Shown piece by piece: positions 53,363 through 63,585 of a stretch of 64,000 nt of DNA; within the stretch, counting starts at the first letter, position 1, and every line of letters starts with the position of its first letter. A program made the position numbers and the translations under genes. The stretch spans positions 1,488,001 through 1,552,000 of the forward strand of contig NZ_CP129019.1 in NCBI RefSeq assembly GCF_020524355.2, read 5' to 3'. The notes under the pieces were generated by a model. It was not told the origin of the DNA and made no database searches. It worked only from the letters and a program-made list of their open reading frames with translations. Source of the DNA: Mesobacillus subterraneus. GTDB lineage: Bacteria; Bacillota; Bacilli; Bacillales; Cytobacillaceae.

Positions 53363-53392
53363 TCTCGGTAAATCTATAATATTATTATGTAA

Positions 53393-53685
53393 ACTCGATG
53401 AGCAAGAAGAGTAAGCAGGATTTTTCTGTTACAGAGAGCCGGGAATGGTGTGAACCGGTACAGATAAACTTGCCGAATGGCCTTGCGAGAGGCAGCCTGA
53501 AATGATAGTAGGGATGCCCGGGATTCCGCCGTTAAAAGGATAGGGTATAACGAAGCGTTTTTTAGTTTCCTGTACCTGAAAAGAGGGAGTCTCAAGGCTC
53601 CAATATGAGGTGGCACCGCGGTCCAATCGTAATCGTCCTCTATACAGCACAATTTTTGTGCATGTATAGGGGGACTTTTTTATTG
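53393..53685 (+). promoter_or_regulatory. T-box leader 2, specifier UGG (tryptophan)
   Basis: A second full T-box: CGATGAGCAAGAAGAGTAAG, CAGAGAGCCGGGA, specifier GCCGAATGGCCTTGCGAG with UGG, T-box GAGGTGGCACCGCGG, and the terminator stem TCCTCTATACA / TGTATAGGGGGA with TTTTTT. Arranged in series with leader 1, so both must be open for trp expression. Confidence 0.93.
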
Positions 53686-53840
53686 AAAAGAAAGTATAAA
53701 ATTTTTGTACTTAGATTAGTGTCCAGCTCCAGCGCCTAGCCCCTCGAGTCGCTTCGGTCCTGCAGCTGAAGTCAAAGAACGACTTCACTGTCAGGCCCTC
53801 CAGCGCTTGTCGGGGCTGACCAAGGCCATGCGCTTTTCTA
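53685..53840 (+). repeat. Dispersed structured repeat between T-box 2 and trpE
   Basis: Starts AAAGAAAGTATAAAATTTTT, ends GGGGCTGACCAAGGCCATGC, with the TGAAGTC-AAAGAAC-GACTTCA hairpin. It fills nearly the whole gap between the leader's terminator and the trpE ribosome binding site, so it is transcribed in the trp mRNA. Confidence 0.95.
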
Positions 53841-53860
53841 TTTTCTTAAGGAGGATTTAT

Positions 53861-55258
53861 ATGAAGTTAGAATCAACAGGAATTTTCACTGAAGAAATTG
53901 AAGGGGATACATTAACCCCAATTTCTGTATACCAGAGGGTGACTGGAAAGAAAAAATTCCTTCTGGAAAGCTCCCATAAACATAATGACTCAGGTCGATT
54001 TTCTTTTATTGGCTGTGATCCGGTATTCGAAATATTAAATGAAAAGAGTGAAACATACCTCTTGCGAGAAGGAACGAAAGTTCGTATCAATGAGTCTTTC
54101 GCGACAGCAGTTAAACGAATGCTCCCTAAAATACCTCCGCAATTTGATATCCCATTTATCGGTGGCGGTGTCGGCTATGTGAGCTATGATTTCATTCGTG
54201 AGTTCGAAGAGATTGGGCTACTTAAAGAAGATTCTCTTGATATGCCGGAAGCACATTTGATGTTCTTCAATGAAGTCATTGTATTTGATCATCTAAAACA
54301 GAAAATTAATCTGATAGGGATATCCTTTCCCGACTATTCTGATGAAGATCTCATAAAGAAAATCAACAGGCGCAAAGCTGAGTTAAATTCAACAGTCAAT
54401 ATGGAGAAGGCAGAGACCTTTGCAATAAATGAATTTACTTCTTCACAGAGCAGGGAGGAATTTGAAAAATCAGTTCGGATAGCAAAGAGCCTGATTGAAG
54501 AGGGAGAAATTTTTCAGGTGGTTCTATCCAGAAGGTTATCAGGGGAAGCAAAAGGGGATCCATTTTCTTTTTACCGAAGATTGCGCGTGAACAATCCATC
54601 ACCATATATGTATTATTTGGACTTTGAAAGTTATGTGGTTACCGGTTCATCACCCGAGAGCCTTGTAAAATTTCAAGACGGTACCATCACTGCGAATCCG
54701 ATTGCCGGAACGAGACCTAGGGGGAAATCAGCCGATGAAGACATTTTGTTTGAAAGGGAATTAAGGCAGGATGAAAAGGAATTGGCCGAACATAAAATGC
54801 TAGTTGATCTCTCAAGGAATGATTTAGGCAGGATATGTGAAATTGGCAGTGTGATGGTCAACAAATTCCTTGAGGTAGAGAGATACCAGTTCGTTATGCA
54901 TCTAGTTTCTGAAGTGAGCGGAAAGCTGTTGCCAAATGAGCATCCAATTGACGGACTGGCGGCGTGCATTCCTGCTGGGACTGTATCAGGCGCGCCAAAA
55001 ATTCGAGCGATGCAAATTATTAACGAGCTGGAAGCTGAAAAAAGAGGGGTCTATTCAGGAGCGGTTGGATATTTTTCAGCCAGTGGAAGCATGGATTTTG
55101 CGTTGGCGATACGAACACTGGTTGTGAAGGATGGCCAAGGGTATCTTCAAGCAGGCGCTGGAATTGTATATGATTCAGATCCAGCAAAAGAGTTTGATGA
55201 AACGAACCATAAATTAAAAGCATTATTGGAGGCCGCTAATGATACTTCTGATCGATAA
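53861..55258 (+). CDS. trpE: Anthranilate synthase component I
   Basis: A 465-residue chorismate-using enzyme making anthranilate with TrpG-supplied ammonia. N-terminal Trp-sensing region includes LLESSHKHND (the LESS allosteric motif). Catalytic motifs: PSPYMYYLDF, GSSPESLV, IAGTRPRG, HKMLVDLSRNDLG and GAPKIRAMQII. ATG 53861 has AAGGAGG; the open frame to 53807 lies in the repeat. It overlaps trpG by 20 bases. First gene of trpEGDCFBA. Confidence 0.96.
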   Translation: MKLESTGIFTEEIEGDTLTPISVYQRVTGKKKFLLESSHKHNDSGRFSFIGCDPVFEILNEKSETYLLREGTKVRINESFATAVKRMLPKIPPQFDIPFIGGGVGYVSYDFIREFEEIGLLKEDSLDMPEAHLMFFNEVIVFDHLKQKINLIGISFPDYSDEDLIKKINRRKAELNSTVNMEKAETFAINEFTSSQSREEFEKSVRIAKSLIEEGEIFQVVLSRRLSGEAKGDPFSFYRRLRVNNPSPYMYYLDFESYVVTGSSPESLVKFQDGTITANPIAGTRPRGKSADEDILFERELRQDEKELAEHKMLVDLSRNDLGRICEIGSVMVNKFLEVERYQFVMHLVSEVSGKLLPNEHPIDGLAACIPAGTVSGAPKIRAMQIINELEAEKRGVYSGAVGYFSASGSMDFALAIRTLVVKDGQGYLQAGAGIVYDSDPAKEFDETNHKLKALLEAANDTSDR

Positions 55259-55841
55259 TTATGATTCATTCACTTATAACCTTTACCAATACTTGAGTGA
55301 GCTGGGAGCCGAAGTGTTAACGGTGCGCAACGATAAAGTAACCGTTGAAGAAATATTGGCAATGGAACCAGAGGGTATCGTCCTTTCACCCGGTCCTGGA
55401 AGGCCTGAACATGCGGGGATATGTATAGAAGTTGTTAAACAGCTGGCTCCATCCATCCCTATACTTGGCATTTGTCTTGGCCACCAGGCGATTGGCCAGG
55501 CATTTGGCAGCAGGATTATCAGAGCGAAAAATATAAGACATGGCAAAGAGTCACCGTTACATCATACCGGAAAATCACTTATGAGTGATCTGGAAGATAA
55601 TCCAGAAGTCATGAGGTATCACTCTTTGGTAATTGACCGTAAAACTTTTAGTAAAGATTTTGACGTCCTCGCTGAGTCGGCTGATGACAAAGAAATCATG
55701 GCGATAAAGCATAAAATCTATCAGCTATACGGTCTTCAATTCCATCCGGAATCAATTGGAACGGTATGTGGAAAGCAGATATTATTAAATTTTTTGGCTG
55801 AAATCAGAAGGGAGACTTTAGCTTATGAAACACTATCTTGA
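55239..55841 (+). CDS. trpG: Anthranilate synthase component II (glutaminase)
   Basis: A 200-residue class I glutamine amidotransferase: IDNYDSFTYNL at the start, nucleophile LGICLGHQ (Cys near 80) and HPES (about 169). It supplies ammonia to TrpE. Placement inside the trp operon differs from B. subtilis, where trpG is in the folate operon; other bacilli have it here. Overlaps trpE and trpD. Confidence 0.95.
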   Translation: MILLIDNYDSFTYNLYQYLSELGAEVLTVRNDKVTVEEILAMEPEGIVLSPGPGRPEHAGICIEVVKQLAPSIPILGICLGHQAIGQAFGSRIIRAKNIRHGKESPLHHTGKSLMSDLEDNPEVMRYHSLVIDRKTFSKDFDVLAESADDKEIMAIKHKIYQLYGLQFHPESIGTVCGKQILLNFLAEIRRETLAYETLS

Positions 55842-56851
55842 AAAGATTATTGAAGGTAAATCACTTATGGAATATGAAATGGAAGAAGCTGTGCAGGAGA
55901 TTTTCAAACAGGATACCACTGACAGCGAGATTGCGTCATTTTTAACAGGTCTTAAATCAAAAGGAGAAACGTCCGAGGAAGTGTCTGGATTGGTAAAGGC
56001 AATCAGGAAACATGCACTGAATTTTACAAAGAAAATACCGAATGTTCTGGATAATTGCGGAACAGGAGGAGATGGATCAAAAAGTTTCAACATCAGCACA
56101 ACTTCAGCATTTGTTATAGCCGGTGCCGGAATCACCGTTGCTAAGCATGGCAACAGAAGCGTCTCGAGTAAAACTGGAAGCGCAGATGTTCTCGAGGCAA
56201 TCGGAATCAGCCTTGATTTCTCCCCGGAAGCCACGGAAGAAATCCTGGAACAGAATGGGATTGCGTTTCTTTTTGCTCCCCACGTCCATCCAAAACTAAA
56301 ACAAATCATGAAAGTAAGAAGGGACTTGAGAATCCCGACGATCTTTAATTTAATTGGCCCTCTGACGAATCCTGTCCAGTTGGATTTTCAGCTGCTTGGG
56401 ATTTACCGTAGGGATTTACTTGAAAAGTTTGCTCATGTGCTTGCGAACCTGAACAGGAAGCGGGCGATTGTTATTAATGGAGCAGGTGGAATGGATGAGG
56501 CTTTCCCTTTCAGGTGAAAACGAAATGGTGTTTGTATCCGACGGTGAAATCAAACCTATGAAACTTCAGCCAAATGAAGTTAATTTACCAGAGTATGATA
56601 ATGCCAGTATACGCGGCGGTGATGCGAAGGAAAATGCGGAGATCTTGATGCAGGTTCTTAGAGGTAAGAAGGGGGCACACCGTGATACCGTACTTCTGAA
56701 CGCTGGCATTGGAATTTATACTGCAGGTCATGCCAATTCAATTCTTCAGGGAGTAGCGGATGCGGCAGAAAGTATTGATTCTGGCCGTGCACTTGGAAAA
56801 TTGGAGAATTTGATTGATATCAGCAAACGAAGCAAAAAGGCGGTGGGCTAA
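55825..56851 (+). pseudogene. trpD: Anthranilate phosphoribosyltransferase TrpD, frameshifted as read
   Basis: Joins phosphoribosyl pyrophosphate to anthranilate. The first frame has DNCGTGGDGSKSFNISTT, KHGNRSVSS and NLIGPLTNP, but stops at 56517 after MDEAFPFR. Another frame carries SLSGENEMVFVSDG to KKAVG and ends at 56851. One extra T in CTTTCCC at 56501-56507 (expected GAGGCTTCC) restores the frame. The rest of the operon looks functional, so sequence error is likely. Overlaps trpG. Confidence 0.93.
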
Positions 56852-56852
56852 A

Positions 56853-57647
56853 ATGGGTACGATTCTAGATTCAATAATTGAAAGAAAGAAAACAGAAGTG
56901 GAAGATTTAAAGAAAGCAGCAGAGGTCTTTCCTGAGTTTTCTATTAAAACTCGCTCGTTAATTAAAGCATTAAGGGAAGCAGAAAATATTGCAATCATTT
57001 CGGAGTTCAAAAGAGCATCACCTTCAAAAGGAGACATCAACATCAACTTGAATCCTGGCCAACAAGCAAAGCTCTATGCAGAGGCGGGCGCAACGGCTAT
57101 ATCCGTATTAACTGACAAAAAGGGGTTTAAGGGTTCCTTTGCCGATCTGAGAAAAGTAAGAGAGGAAGTAGACCTGCCGATTCTGTGCAAGGATTTTATG
57201 ATAGATAAAATCCAAATAGACAAGGCACGTTCTGCCGGGGCAGATGTTATCTTGCTAATTGCAGCAGTTCTATCTGTCGAAAAAATGGCGGAACTATATA
57301 ACTATGCAGCTGCTATAGGTCTCGAATGCCTCGTTGAAATTCATGATCAAGCAGATCTTGAAAAGGCACTAGAAATTAAGGCTGCTTTAATCGGTGTCAA
57401 TAATCGTAATTTGAAATCATTCGAGGTCAATCTTGAAAATACCGAAAAGCTTGGTCCCCTTGTAAAAAAGGCAGGTGCTTTACTGATCAGCGAAAGCGGT
57501 ATGAAAACAAGGGAGGACATTGCTAGAGCTGCATCTTCAGGTGCAAGCGGAGTATTAATTGGAGAAACTTTCATGACTTCATCAGATATTAAAAATACTT
57601 TCGCACAGTTCTCTATTCCAATCGTGGGGGATTTTCATGAAGGTTAA
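56853..57647 (+). CDS. trpC: Indole-3-glycerol phosphate synthase
   Basis: A 264-residue TIM barrel with the motifs IISEFKRASPSKGDI (Lys near 53), PILCKDFMID, CLVEIHD, GVNNRNLKSF and ISESGM. It closes the indole ring of carboxyphenylamino-deoxyribulose phosphate. The ATG at 56853 is one base past the trpD stop; the frame is open upstream but that stretch is TrpD. Overlaps trpF by 11 bases. Confidence 0.95.
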   Translation: MGTILDSIIERKKTEVEDLKKAAEVFPEFSIKTRSLIKALREAENIAIISEFKRASPSKGDININLNPGQQAKLYAEAGATAISVLTDKKGFKGSFADLRKVREEVDLPILCKDFMIDKIQIDKARSAGADVILLIAAVLSVEKMAELYNYAAAIGLECLVEIHDQADLEKALEIKAALIGVNNRNLKSFEVNLENTEKLGPLVKKAGALLISESGMKTREDIARAASSGASGVLIGETFMTSSDIKNTFAQFSIPIVGDFHEG

Positions 57648-58275
57648 AATTTGTGGAATTAAAACGGAGAGAGCAGCCTGCCATGCTGTTGAAAATGGTG
57701 CAAATGCTCTAGGATTTGTCTTTGCAGAAAGTAAAAGGCAAATAACAGCTTTACAGGCAAAGAAGATCATTGAGGAGCTGCCGGATTACGTCTGGAAGGT
57801 AGGAGTCTTTGTGAACGAAGATGCTTCAATGGTAAAAGAAATCGCTGAAAAGGCTGGTCTGACACATATACAGCTTCATGGAGATGAAAATCCGGATGAC
57901 TTCAAATCGATCGTCCTTCCGCTAATTAAATCTCAATCGGTTAGATTGCATGAGGATTTAATAGAAGTAGGAAAAATCGAAGCTGACTATATCCTCCTTG
58001 ACAGTCCGCCAGGAAAATACCGGGGCGGAAATGGTTCGTGCTTTGATTGGGAACAAGCAAACCATTACGGACACTTGAAATCAAATGTCATTTTAGCGGG
58101 TGGTCTGGATCCTGAAAATGTCAGCTTGGCTATAGCAAAAGTAAAACCCTTCATGGTTGATGTAAGCAGCGGAGTTGAAACCAATGGTGAAAAGGATTTA
58201 CAGAAAATAAAAGAATTTATCAATAATGCGAAAAAATCGGGGGAGGAAGAGAAGAATGAGCGCAAGTATTTATAA
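57637..58275 (+). CDS. trpF: Phosphoribosylanthranilate isomerase
   Basis: A 212-residue TIM barrel beginning [14 protein letters not shown] with the catalytic Cys near 6; other motifs are [30 protein letters not shown] and [10 protein letters not shown]. It isomerises phosphoribosylanthranilate. Overlaps trpC upstream and trpB downstream by 20 bases. Confidence 0.95.
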   Translation: MKVKICGIKTERAACHAVENGANALGFVFAESKRQITALQAKKIIEELPDYVWKVGVFVNEDASMVKEIAEKAGLTHIQLHGDENPDDFKSIVLPLIKSQSVRLHEDLIEVGKIEADYILLDSPPGKYRGGNGSCFDWEQANHYGHLKSNVILAGGLDPENVSLAIAKVKPFMVDVSSGVETNGEKDLQKIKEFINNAKKSGEEEKNERKYL

Positions 58276-59461
58276 TATGCCAGACGAAAAAGGGCATTTT
58301 GGGAATTACGGAGGAAGGTTTGTACCAGAAACACTGATGCATGCTGTTCTAGAATTGGAAAAGGAATACAACAGAGCTTTGACAGATGAGGGGTTTCATA
58401 GTGAATTACAAAAATTAATGAAAGATTACGTTGGGAGAGAAACGCCATTATACCTAGCTGGAAACCTCTCTGAGCATGCCGGCGGAGCAAAAATCTATCT
58501 AAAGCGGGAGGACCTCAACCATACCGGGGCTCATAAAATAAACAATACAGTCGGGCAGGCCTTACTGGCAGTCAGAATGGGCAAGCGAAAGATTGTTGCT
58601 GAGACAGGAGCGGGTCAGCACGGAGTTGCAACAGCAACTGTCTGTGCCTTGCTGAATCTCGAATGTGTCATCTTCATGGGCAAAGAGGATATCAGGCGAC
58701 AGCAACTAAATGTTTTCAGGATGGAACTCCTCGGAGCGAAAGTAATAAGTGTAGACTCAGGCAGCGGGACATTGAAGGATGCGGTTAATGAAGCTCTTCG
58801 CTACTGGGTGACAAATGTGCGAGATACTCACTATATTCTTGGATCTGTTATGGGTCCGCACCCGTTCCCGAAAATGGTCCGTGATTTTCAAAGTGTCATC
58901 GGTAAAGAAACGAAACAGCAATTTTTCGAAAAAGAAGGGAAGCTTCCTGATGCACTAGTTGCTTGTATTGGAGGCGGCAGCAATTCAATTGGCTTATTCC
59001 ATCCGTTCATTGAAGATAAAAGCGTGTCAATCTATGGTGTTGAAGCTGCTGGTCTCGGCCTTGCAACTGACAAACATGCCGCATCACTGTCTAAAGGGAA
59101 ACCAGGTGTCCTTCATGGTGCGATGATGTACCTGCTTCAGGATGAGGACGGTCAAATTCAGGAAGCACACTCAATTTCAGCTGGTCTGGATTACCCGGGC
59201 ATTGGCCCTGAACACAGCTATCTGCATGATATTAATAGAATCACATATGAATCGGTGACGGATGATGAAGCACTTCAAGCATTTCAACTGCTATCAAAAT
59301 TAGAGGGAATCATTCCTGCCCTGGAAAGTGCACATGCCATTGCTTTCGCAGTCAAGCTAGCCGCTGGGATGAGTAAAGGTGAGAACATTGTTATATGCTT
59401 ATCAGGCCGTGGGGATAAAGATGTACAGACAATCAAGGACAGAATAGGAGGACTGGAATGA
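58256..59461 (+). CDS. trpB: Tryptophan synthase beta subunit
   Basis: A 401-residue PLP enzyme with [15 protein letters not shown] at the start, PLP-Lys motif HTGAHKINN (Lys near 90), [17 protein letters not shown] and LSGRGDKD. It condenses indole with serine. ATG 58256 has GGGGGAGGAAGAGAAG; the stop overlaps the trpA ATG (TGATG). Confidence 0.97.
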   Translation: MSASIYNMPDEKGHFGNYGGRFVPETLMHAVLELEKEYNRALTDEGFHSELQKLMKDYVGRETPLYLAGNLSEHAGGAKIYLKREDLNHTGAHKINNTVGQALLAVRMGKRKIVAETGAGQHGVATATVCALLNLECVIFMGKEDIRRQQLNVFRMELLGAKVISVDSGSGTLKDAVNEALRYWVTNVRDTHYILGSVMGPHPFPKMVRDFQSVIGKETKQQFFEKEGKLPDALVACIGGGSNSIGLFHPFIEDKSVSIYGVEAAGLGLATDKHAASLSKGKPGVLHGAMMYLLQDEDGQIQEAHSISAGLDYPGIGPEHSYLHDINRITYESVTDDEALQAFQLLSKLEGIIPALESAHAIAFAVKLAAGMSKGENIVICLSGRGDKDVQTIKDRIGGLE

Positions 59462-60235
59462 TGGATAGAATCCAAAAGGCTCTTACTGAAAAAGGAAAAA
59501 AAAGCTTTTGTTCCATATATAATGGCTGGAGATGGCGGGCTCGAAACGCTTAAAGATAAACTGTTGTTTTTACAGGAAAGCGGCGCGGACGCCGTAGAAA
59601 TCGGTATCCCATTTTCTGACCCTGTTGCCGATGGACCTACCATCCAGGAAGCTGGTATCCGGGCTCATAGCAGCGGAACTACGTTGAGAAAGGTGCTGGA
59701 GAATGTTGAAACCTTCAAAACTGAAATCTCAATCCCTCTTATTCTGATGACCTATTTGAACCCGCTCGTTGCATATGGGTTCGAAAAGTTTTCCGAGGAT
59801 GCTGCAAACGCTGGTATATCAGGCTGCATTATCCCCGACCTACCGCTTGAAGAGGAAGATTTGATTCTTCCGGAGCTCGAGCAGAAGGGAATCTCTTTAA
59901 TCAGGCTAGTGACGCTCACAACACCGATTGGGCGTATAAAGGAAATCGGCTCCAGGGCAAGAGGATTCATTTACGCTGTTACAGTAACTGGAATAACGGG
60001 TGCAAGAAACAATTTCAGCGAGGACCTTGCTGCTTTTCTAAGTTCAGTTAAAGGTTCCAGCAAAGTCCCGGTGCTGGCGGGCTTCGGAGTCTCAAACGCA
60101 GAACAAGTAAGAGAAGTATGCAAGCATTGCGATGGGGTCATAGTGGGGAGTAAAATTATTGATTTATTTGAACAAGGTGATTTGAATGGGATAAAACAGC
60201 TCGTGAACACTGTGGAAGGAGTTAGTTTAACTTAA
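59461..60235 (+). pseudogene. trpA: Tryptophan synthase alpha subunit TrpA, frameshifted as read
   Basis: The start, [14 protein letters not shown], sits at ATG 59461 overlapping trpB, but a run of eight A (59496-59503) throws it out of frame; seven A would give KGKKAFVPYIMAG. The body continues in the other frame from 59522: GIPFSDPVADGPTIQ, PDLPLEEE, VTLTTP and GFGVSNAEQV. The enzyme cleaves indole-glycerol phosphate. Length is otherwise normal. Confidence 0.93.
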
Positions 60236-60295
60236 TGGTGATGAAAAAGTAGAATCCAGAAGAAAAACGACTAAGTGTTTACAAAAAAAAGGAAA

Positions 60296-60334
60296 AGAAA
60301 TAGCCACTGCTTATTGCAGCGGCTATTTCTTTTC
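60296..60334. terminator. Bidirectional terminator, end of trp operon
   Basis: AGAAATAGCC / GGCTATTTCT stem with TTTTC. Confidence 0.9.
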
Positions 60335-60924
60335 AGCAGATACACATACTGTTAAAACGGGCCTTACCTCGAGATAGGATACCTCAGGGTTTTTGAATCC
60401 GGTATTAAGTAAGTCATTTTTCATTCGTTCCCCCAACTGTCTTGCTGTCTGAGCAGTCGATCCTTCTTCACGCGGCTGGACAGTAAGGACAATCCTGCCA
60501 CCTGGCTTCAGCAAGCGGAGCAGGTGACTTAAGGAAGTCAGTGGCTGGTCCCAGAGGGGGGGTAATTATTTACTGAAATGATTTTATTGTAATGGTGTCC
60601 GGGTTGAAAGTTGGCTACATCTCCTATAGTCAAATGTACTTTCCCTTGTTCTACCCACTCTTTATTCCTTTTTGTCGCATCGTTCTTCATTTTTTCTGAA
60701 AGGTCTATTCCATCCACTTCTATTCCACGGTAATTTGACATTAATGTCATAATGCCATATCCGGGCCCGAAGCCAATCTCTAAAATACGGTCGTTTTTAA
60801 GGACTTTAAGTTTTTGTATGCTCCACCTGTTAATTTTCCTATTCTCAAAATACATGATCATCCCTGCGAGCTTTCCAAGCATACCTCTTGGCTTCTCGAA
60901 CTGCTTGGCCATTGAATCTATCAT
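60323..60924 (-). pseudogene. SAM-dependent methyltransferase, frameshifted as read
   Basis: The N-terminal part has the SAM motif ILEIGFGPGYG (about 48-58), VDGIDLSEKM and the acidic loop. At NNYPP the frame breaks in a run of seven C (plus-strand G at 60556-60562). The continuation WDQPLTSLSHLLRLLKPGG is in another frame, ending AEKK at 60323. Restoring five or eight C gives one protein of about 200 residues. Substrate unknown. Start 60924 has GAGTGA upstream. Confidence 0.8.
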
Positions 60925-61310
60925 ATTCAGTCACTCCTGATTTATTTAACCGGAATTTTTCTGGTCAATTCCTTTATACCAGTTTTCGCCTAATTTTAAA
61001 CTTCACAGCCCTTTGATCCCCCATGAAATCAGTTATTTTTTTTGTGTCGTGGCGATCAACAGGAAATGATTGTTTGTAATATAGACAGTCTATTCTGAAA
61101 ATTATTTCTCGGGAAAGCGCAGAAAAAGACAAGAACCTACATAAGATGATGATTGTTTTGAAAAAAATGACCGGATTTGTCACATGCAAAAATGATATTT
61201 TTATTAAAAGCGTGCGATTTGTTACAGTACAATTGAAGGTTTGTTGTATATACTTTATTTAAAGTTTTCAGTGGTTGAAATTAAAAATGACGATAAATTT
61301 AGTTATTAAT
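60925..61310. other. Intergenic region without a supported gene
   Basis: About 390 AT-rich bases. A likely promoter for the next gene lies in the last 100 bases (TTGTTGTATATACTTTATT). The open frame at 60974-61189 has no ribosome binding site and atypical composition. Confidence 0.5.
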
Positions 61311-61327
61311 AAAGGAAGTTGAACGAG

Positions 61328-61906
61328 ATGAAGATGTACGAAGCGATTCTCGATATTCTAGAGAAAAAGGGAAATGTATCGATTCCAGTGATTTGCCAGG
61401 AAATGAGTGAACAAGATCATAGCATGGTTAGTGATCGGGAGGATCTAGTTGAGCCTTCCTTTATACAAACGCTTGTTAGCAGCAATAATGAATTATTCCT
61501 GATCAAGGATGATACCGTTTCGATAAGGACTGAAAAAGAACCAGTTTCGATGACGGTTGTATTGTATGGATACCCTGGACCAGAAATGAGGGTCAGAATC
61601 GATTTTAAAAGGAATACCTTTACCTATTTTGAATGGCATCTTGACTCTAAAGCTTCAGGGCCGCTTATCATCGGAACGTTTGGCAGCGTCGAGGAGTTTA
61701 AAAAGAAATTGTATTCTTTGAAATTATGGGAATGGGAAGAAGATTATCAAACAGATGGTATTGTAGTAGACGGCACCAGTTGGTCAGTAAAATTAAAAAC
61801 AAAAGGAACAACTTATGAAAGCAGAGGCCTGGATTCGTTTCCCAAACAGTGGAAAGAATTTTGCAAGGCAGTCAGTTTACTAGTTGGCAAAGAGTTTTCA
61901 TGTTAG
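61328..61906 (+). CDS. Conserved hypothetical protein
   Basis: A 192-residue protein. The N-terminal 70 residues resemble a winged-helix-type (HARE-HTH) segment (YEAILDILEKKGNVSIPVIC, FIQTLVSSNNELFLI); the rest is beta-rich (VSMTVVLYGYPGPEMRVRI, FTYFEWHLDS). Family not recognised. ATG 61328 has AAAGGAAG upstream. A terminator follows. Confidence 0.65.
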   Translation: MKMYEAILDILEKKGNVSIPVICQEMSEQDHSMVSDREDLVEPSFIQTLVSSNNELFLIKDDTVSIRTEKEPVSMTVVLYGYPGPEMRVRIDFKRNTFTYFEWHLDSKASGPLIIGTFGSVEEFKKKLYSLKLWEWEEDYQTDGIVVDGTSWSVKLKTKGTTYESRGLDSFPKQWKEFCKAVSLLVGKEFSC

Positions 61907-61931
61907 CCGCAGACCTTCTGCGGTTTTTTTT
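61907..61931 (+). terminator. Terminator
   Basis: CCGCAGA / TCTGCGG stem with TTTTTTTT. Confidence 0.92.
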
Positions 61932-62049
61932 CTATTCAAAATACGAAAGGATTGTTTGATTTAAGGTTATAATGGTGAAAACTCTGCTTGTTTTAGGTAC
62001 AATAAATAAATGTAGTTTCAAACATGCGACCATGGAGGTCAATCGAGAA

Positions 62050-63108
62050 ATGAAGGACATATCAGTACAAGAATTAATCAACTCAAAAGAATTTATACCA
62101 GTCGATGTCAGGGCGCCAATCGAGCATCGTGATTCGGCAATACCTGGATCAGTCAATATACCATTATTCACAGATGAGGAAAGACAAGAGATAGGGACGC
62201 TTTATAAGCAATCTGGTGAAGAAGCTGCCAAATGGCGGGCAATGGAAATTGTTTCTCCAAAGCTTCCGCACTTGCTTGGTGAAATAAGGGACCTCAAGAA
62301 GTCAGGTGCTGAACCTGTGGTTCATTGTTGGAGAGGCGGTATGAGGAGCAGGTCTGTAGCATCATTCCTTGAGTACGCAGGAATTCCTGCATTGCGCTTA
62401 GAAGGCGGTTATCGGGCATACAGGGAATATATTTTAGAAAGAATTCCTCAACTTTTGCCCGAAAAAGCCATCGTTCTGCATGGAATGACTGGAACTGGAA
62501 AAACAGAAATCTTGCAGGCTCTTCAGAAAAAGGGATATCCTGTGGTTGATCTTGAAAAAATGGCAAACCATAGAGGATCCATTTTTGGCATGATTGGCAT
62601 GGGAGAGGCGCATAACCAAAAAACATTTGATGCTTTGTTATTTGAAAGGCTGAATGAAATAAAAAGCACTAACTACTTTATCATCGAAGCGGAGAGCAAA
62701 AGAATTGGGCGTGCTGCTCAGCCGGAAGAAATGCTCGAGAAAAAGGTGAACGGAATTCATTACCTGGTGAAAAGCTCAATACCTAAGAGAGTTGAAAGGA
62801 TATACAATGAATATGTCCAACCTTTTCTGGGAGAAGCCTGGTTTGAAGAGGAAGTCAGGGAGAAGGTATCGAAACTAATTAAGAGAGTTAATCATGATGT
62901 TTCACCATCGCTTGCATTTGCCCTGGAAGAAAAAAACTATAAAGAATTAATCGAGATTTTACTCGTTCATTATTATGATCCGCGATATAAACATGCCCTC
63001 CAGGAATATGAGGGACCCTTTAAAGAAATCGATTCTGACGACCCAGATGTGGTAGAGATTATTGCAATAGAATTACAAAAGACATTTTCTGATTCATCAG
63101 TGGTTTAA
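62050..63108 (+). CDS. selU: tRNA 2-selenouridine synthase SelU (MnmH)
   Basis: A 352-residue protein with an N-terminal rhodanese domain (VDVRAPIEH, active Cys in HCWRGGMRS near 91) and a P-loop domain (HGMTGTGKTE, about 146). It replaces sulfur by selenium in the wobble 2-thiouridine of tRNA-Lys, -Glu and -Gln, by way of a geranyl intermediate. ATG 62050 has GGAGG 11 bases upstream; a longer frame from 61972 is unlikely. The selenophosphate synthetase gene selD, needed for selenium use, is not in this window. Confidence 0.93.
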   Translation: MKDISVQELINSKEFIPVDVRAPIEHRDSAIPGSVNIPLFTDEERQEIGTLYKQSGEEAAKWRAMEIVSPKLPHLLGEIRDLKKSGAEPVVHCWRGGMRSRSVASFLEYAGIPALRLEGGYRAYREYILERIPQLLPEKAIVLHGMTGTGKTEILQALQKKGYPVVDLEKMANHRGSIFGMIGMGEAHNQKTFDALLFERLNEIKSTNYFIIEAESKRIGRAAQPEEMLEKKVNGIHYLVKSSIPKRVERIYNEYVQPFLGEAWFEEEVREKVSKLIKRVNHDVSPSLAFALEEKNYKELIEILLVHYYDPRYKHALQEYEGPFKEIDSDDPDVVEIIAIELQKTFSDSSVV

Positions 63109-63133
63109 ATTGATTAAAATAAGGTAATTAAAG

Positions 63134-63163
63134 AAGGAAAGCAGTTCAATGCTTTCCTTTTTC
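63134..63163 (+). terminator. Terminator after selU
   Basis: AAGGAAAGC / GCTTTCCTT stem followed by TTTC. Confidence 0.85.
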
Positions 63164-63305
63164 TATTTGCACTCAGCCTGGAAACTATCACTTTGTGATA
63201 AAAATTGTATAAATGACACAGCTTTAATTATGATTTTTGTCACGTAAAATTTCTGAATTTTTGATATATAATGAAGTGAGAACTTTGTAAACAGGAGGAT
63301 GAAAT

Positions 63306-63542
63306 ATGCGCGAATCGAAAAATTGCCACCACCGTTTTTCAATGCATGAGGAGAATGTGGGATTTACCACGAATGATGGTGTAGACATTTTCACAGCTGG
63401 AGCAAGATTTCAAAAGTGCATCACATGCGGGCATATTGAATTGCCTGTAGAACATAGTGAAATGATAGAGCCAAGTCAGATTGAAAAAAGAAATAATCTT
63501 TTTGCACCGAAAAATATGTATGCTAATTTGATGAGTTTATAG
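63306..63542 (+). CDS. Small Cys/His protein, unknown
   Basis: A 78-residue protein starting MRESKNCHHRFSMHEE, with CITCGH near residue 38, a possible metal site with the N-terminal CHH. Not recognised. ACAGGAGGATG precedes the ATG and a terminator follows. Confidence 0.65.
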   Translation: MRESKNCHHRFSMHEENVGFTTNDGVDIFTAGARFQKCITCGHIELPVEHSEMIEPSQIEKRNNLFAPKNMYANLMSL

Positions 63543-63560
63543 ATTATAAGCAACGAATTC

Positions 63561-63585
63561 AAAAACCGGTTAAACCGGTTTTTTT
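63561..63585 (+). terminator. Terminator
   Basis: AAAAACCGG / CCGGTTTTT stem and T-run. Confidence 0.9.
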
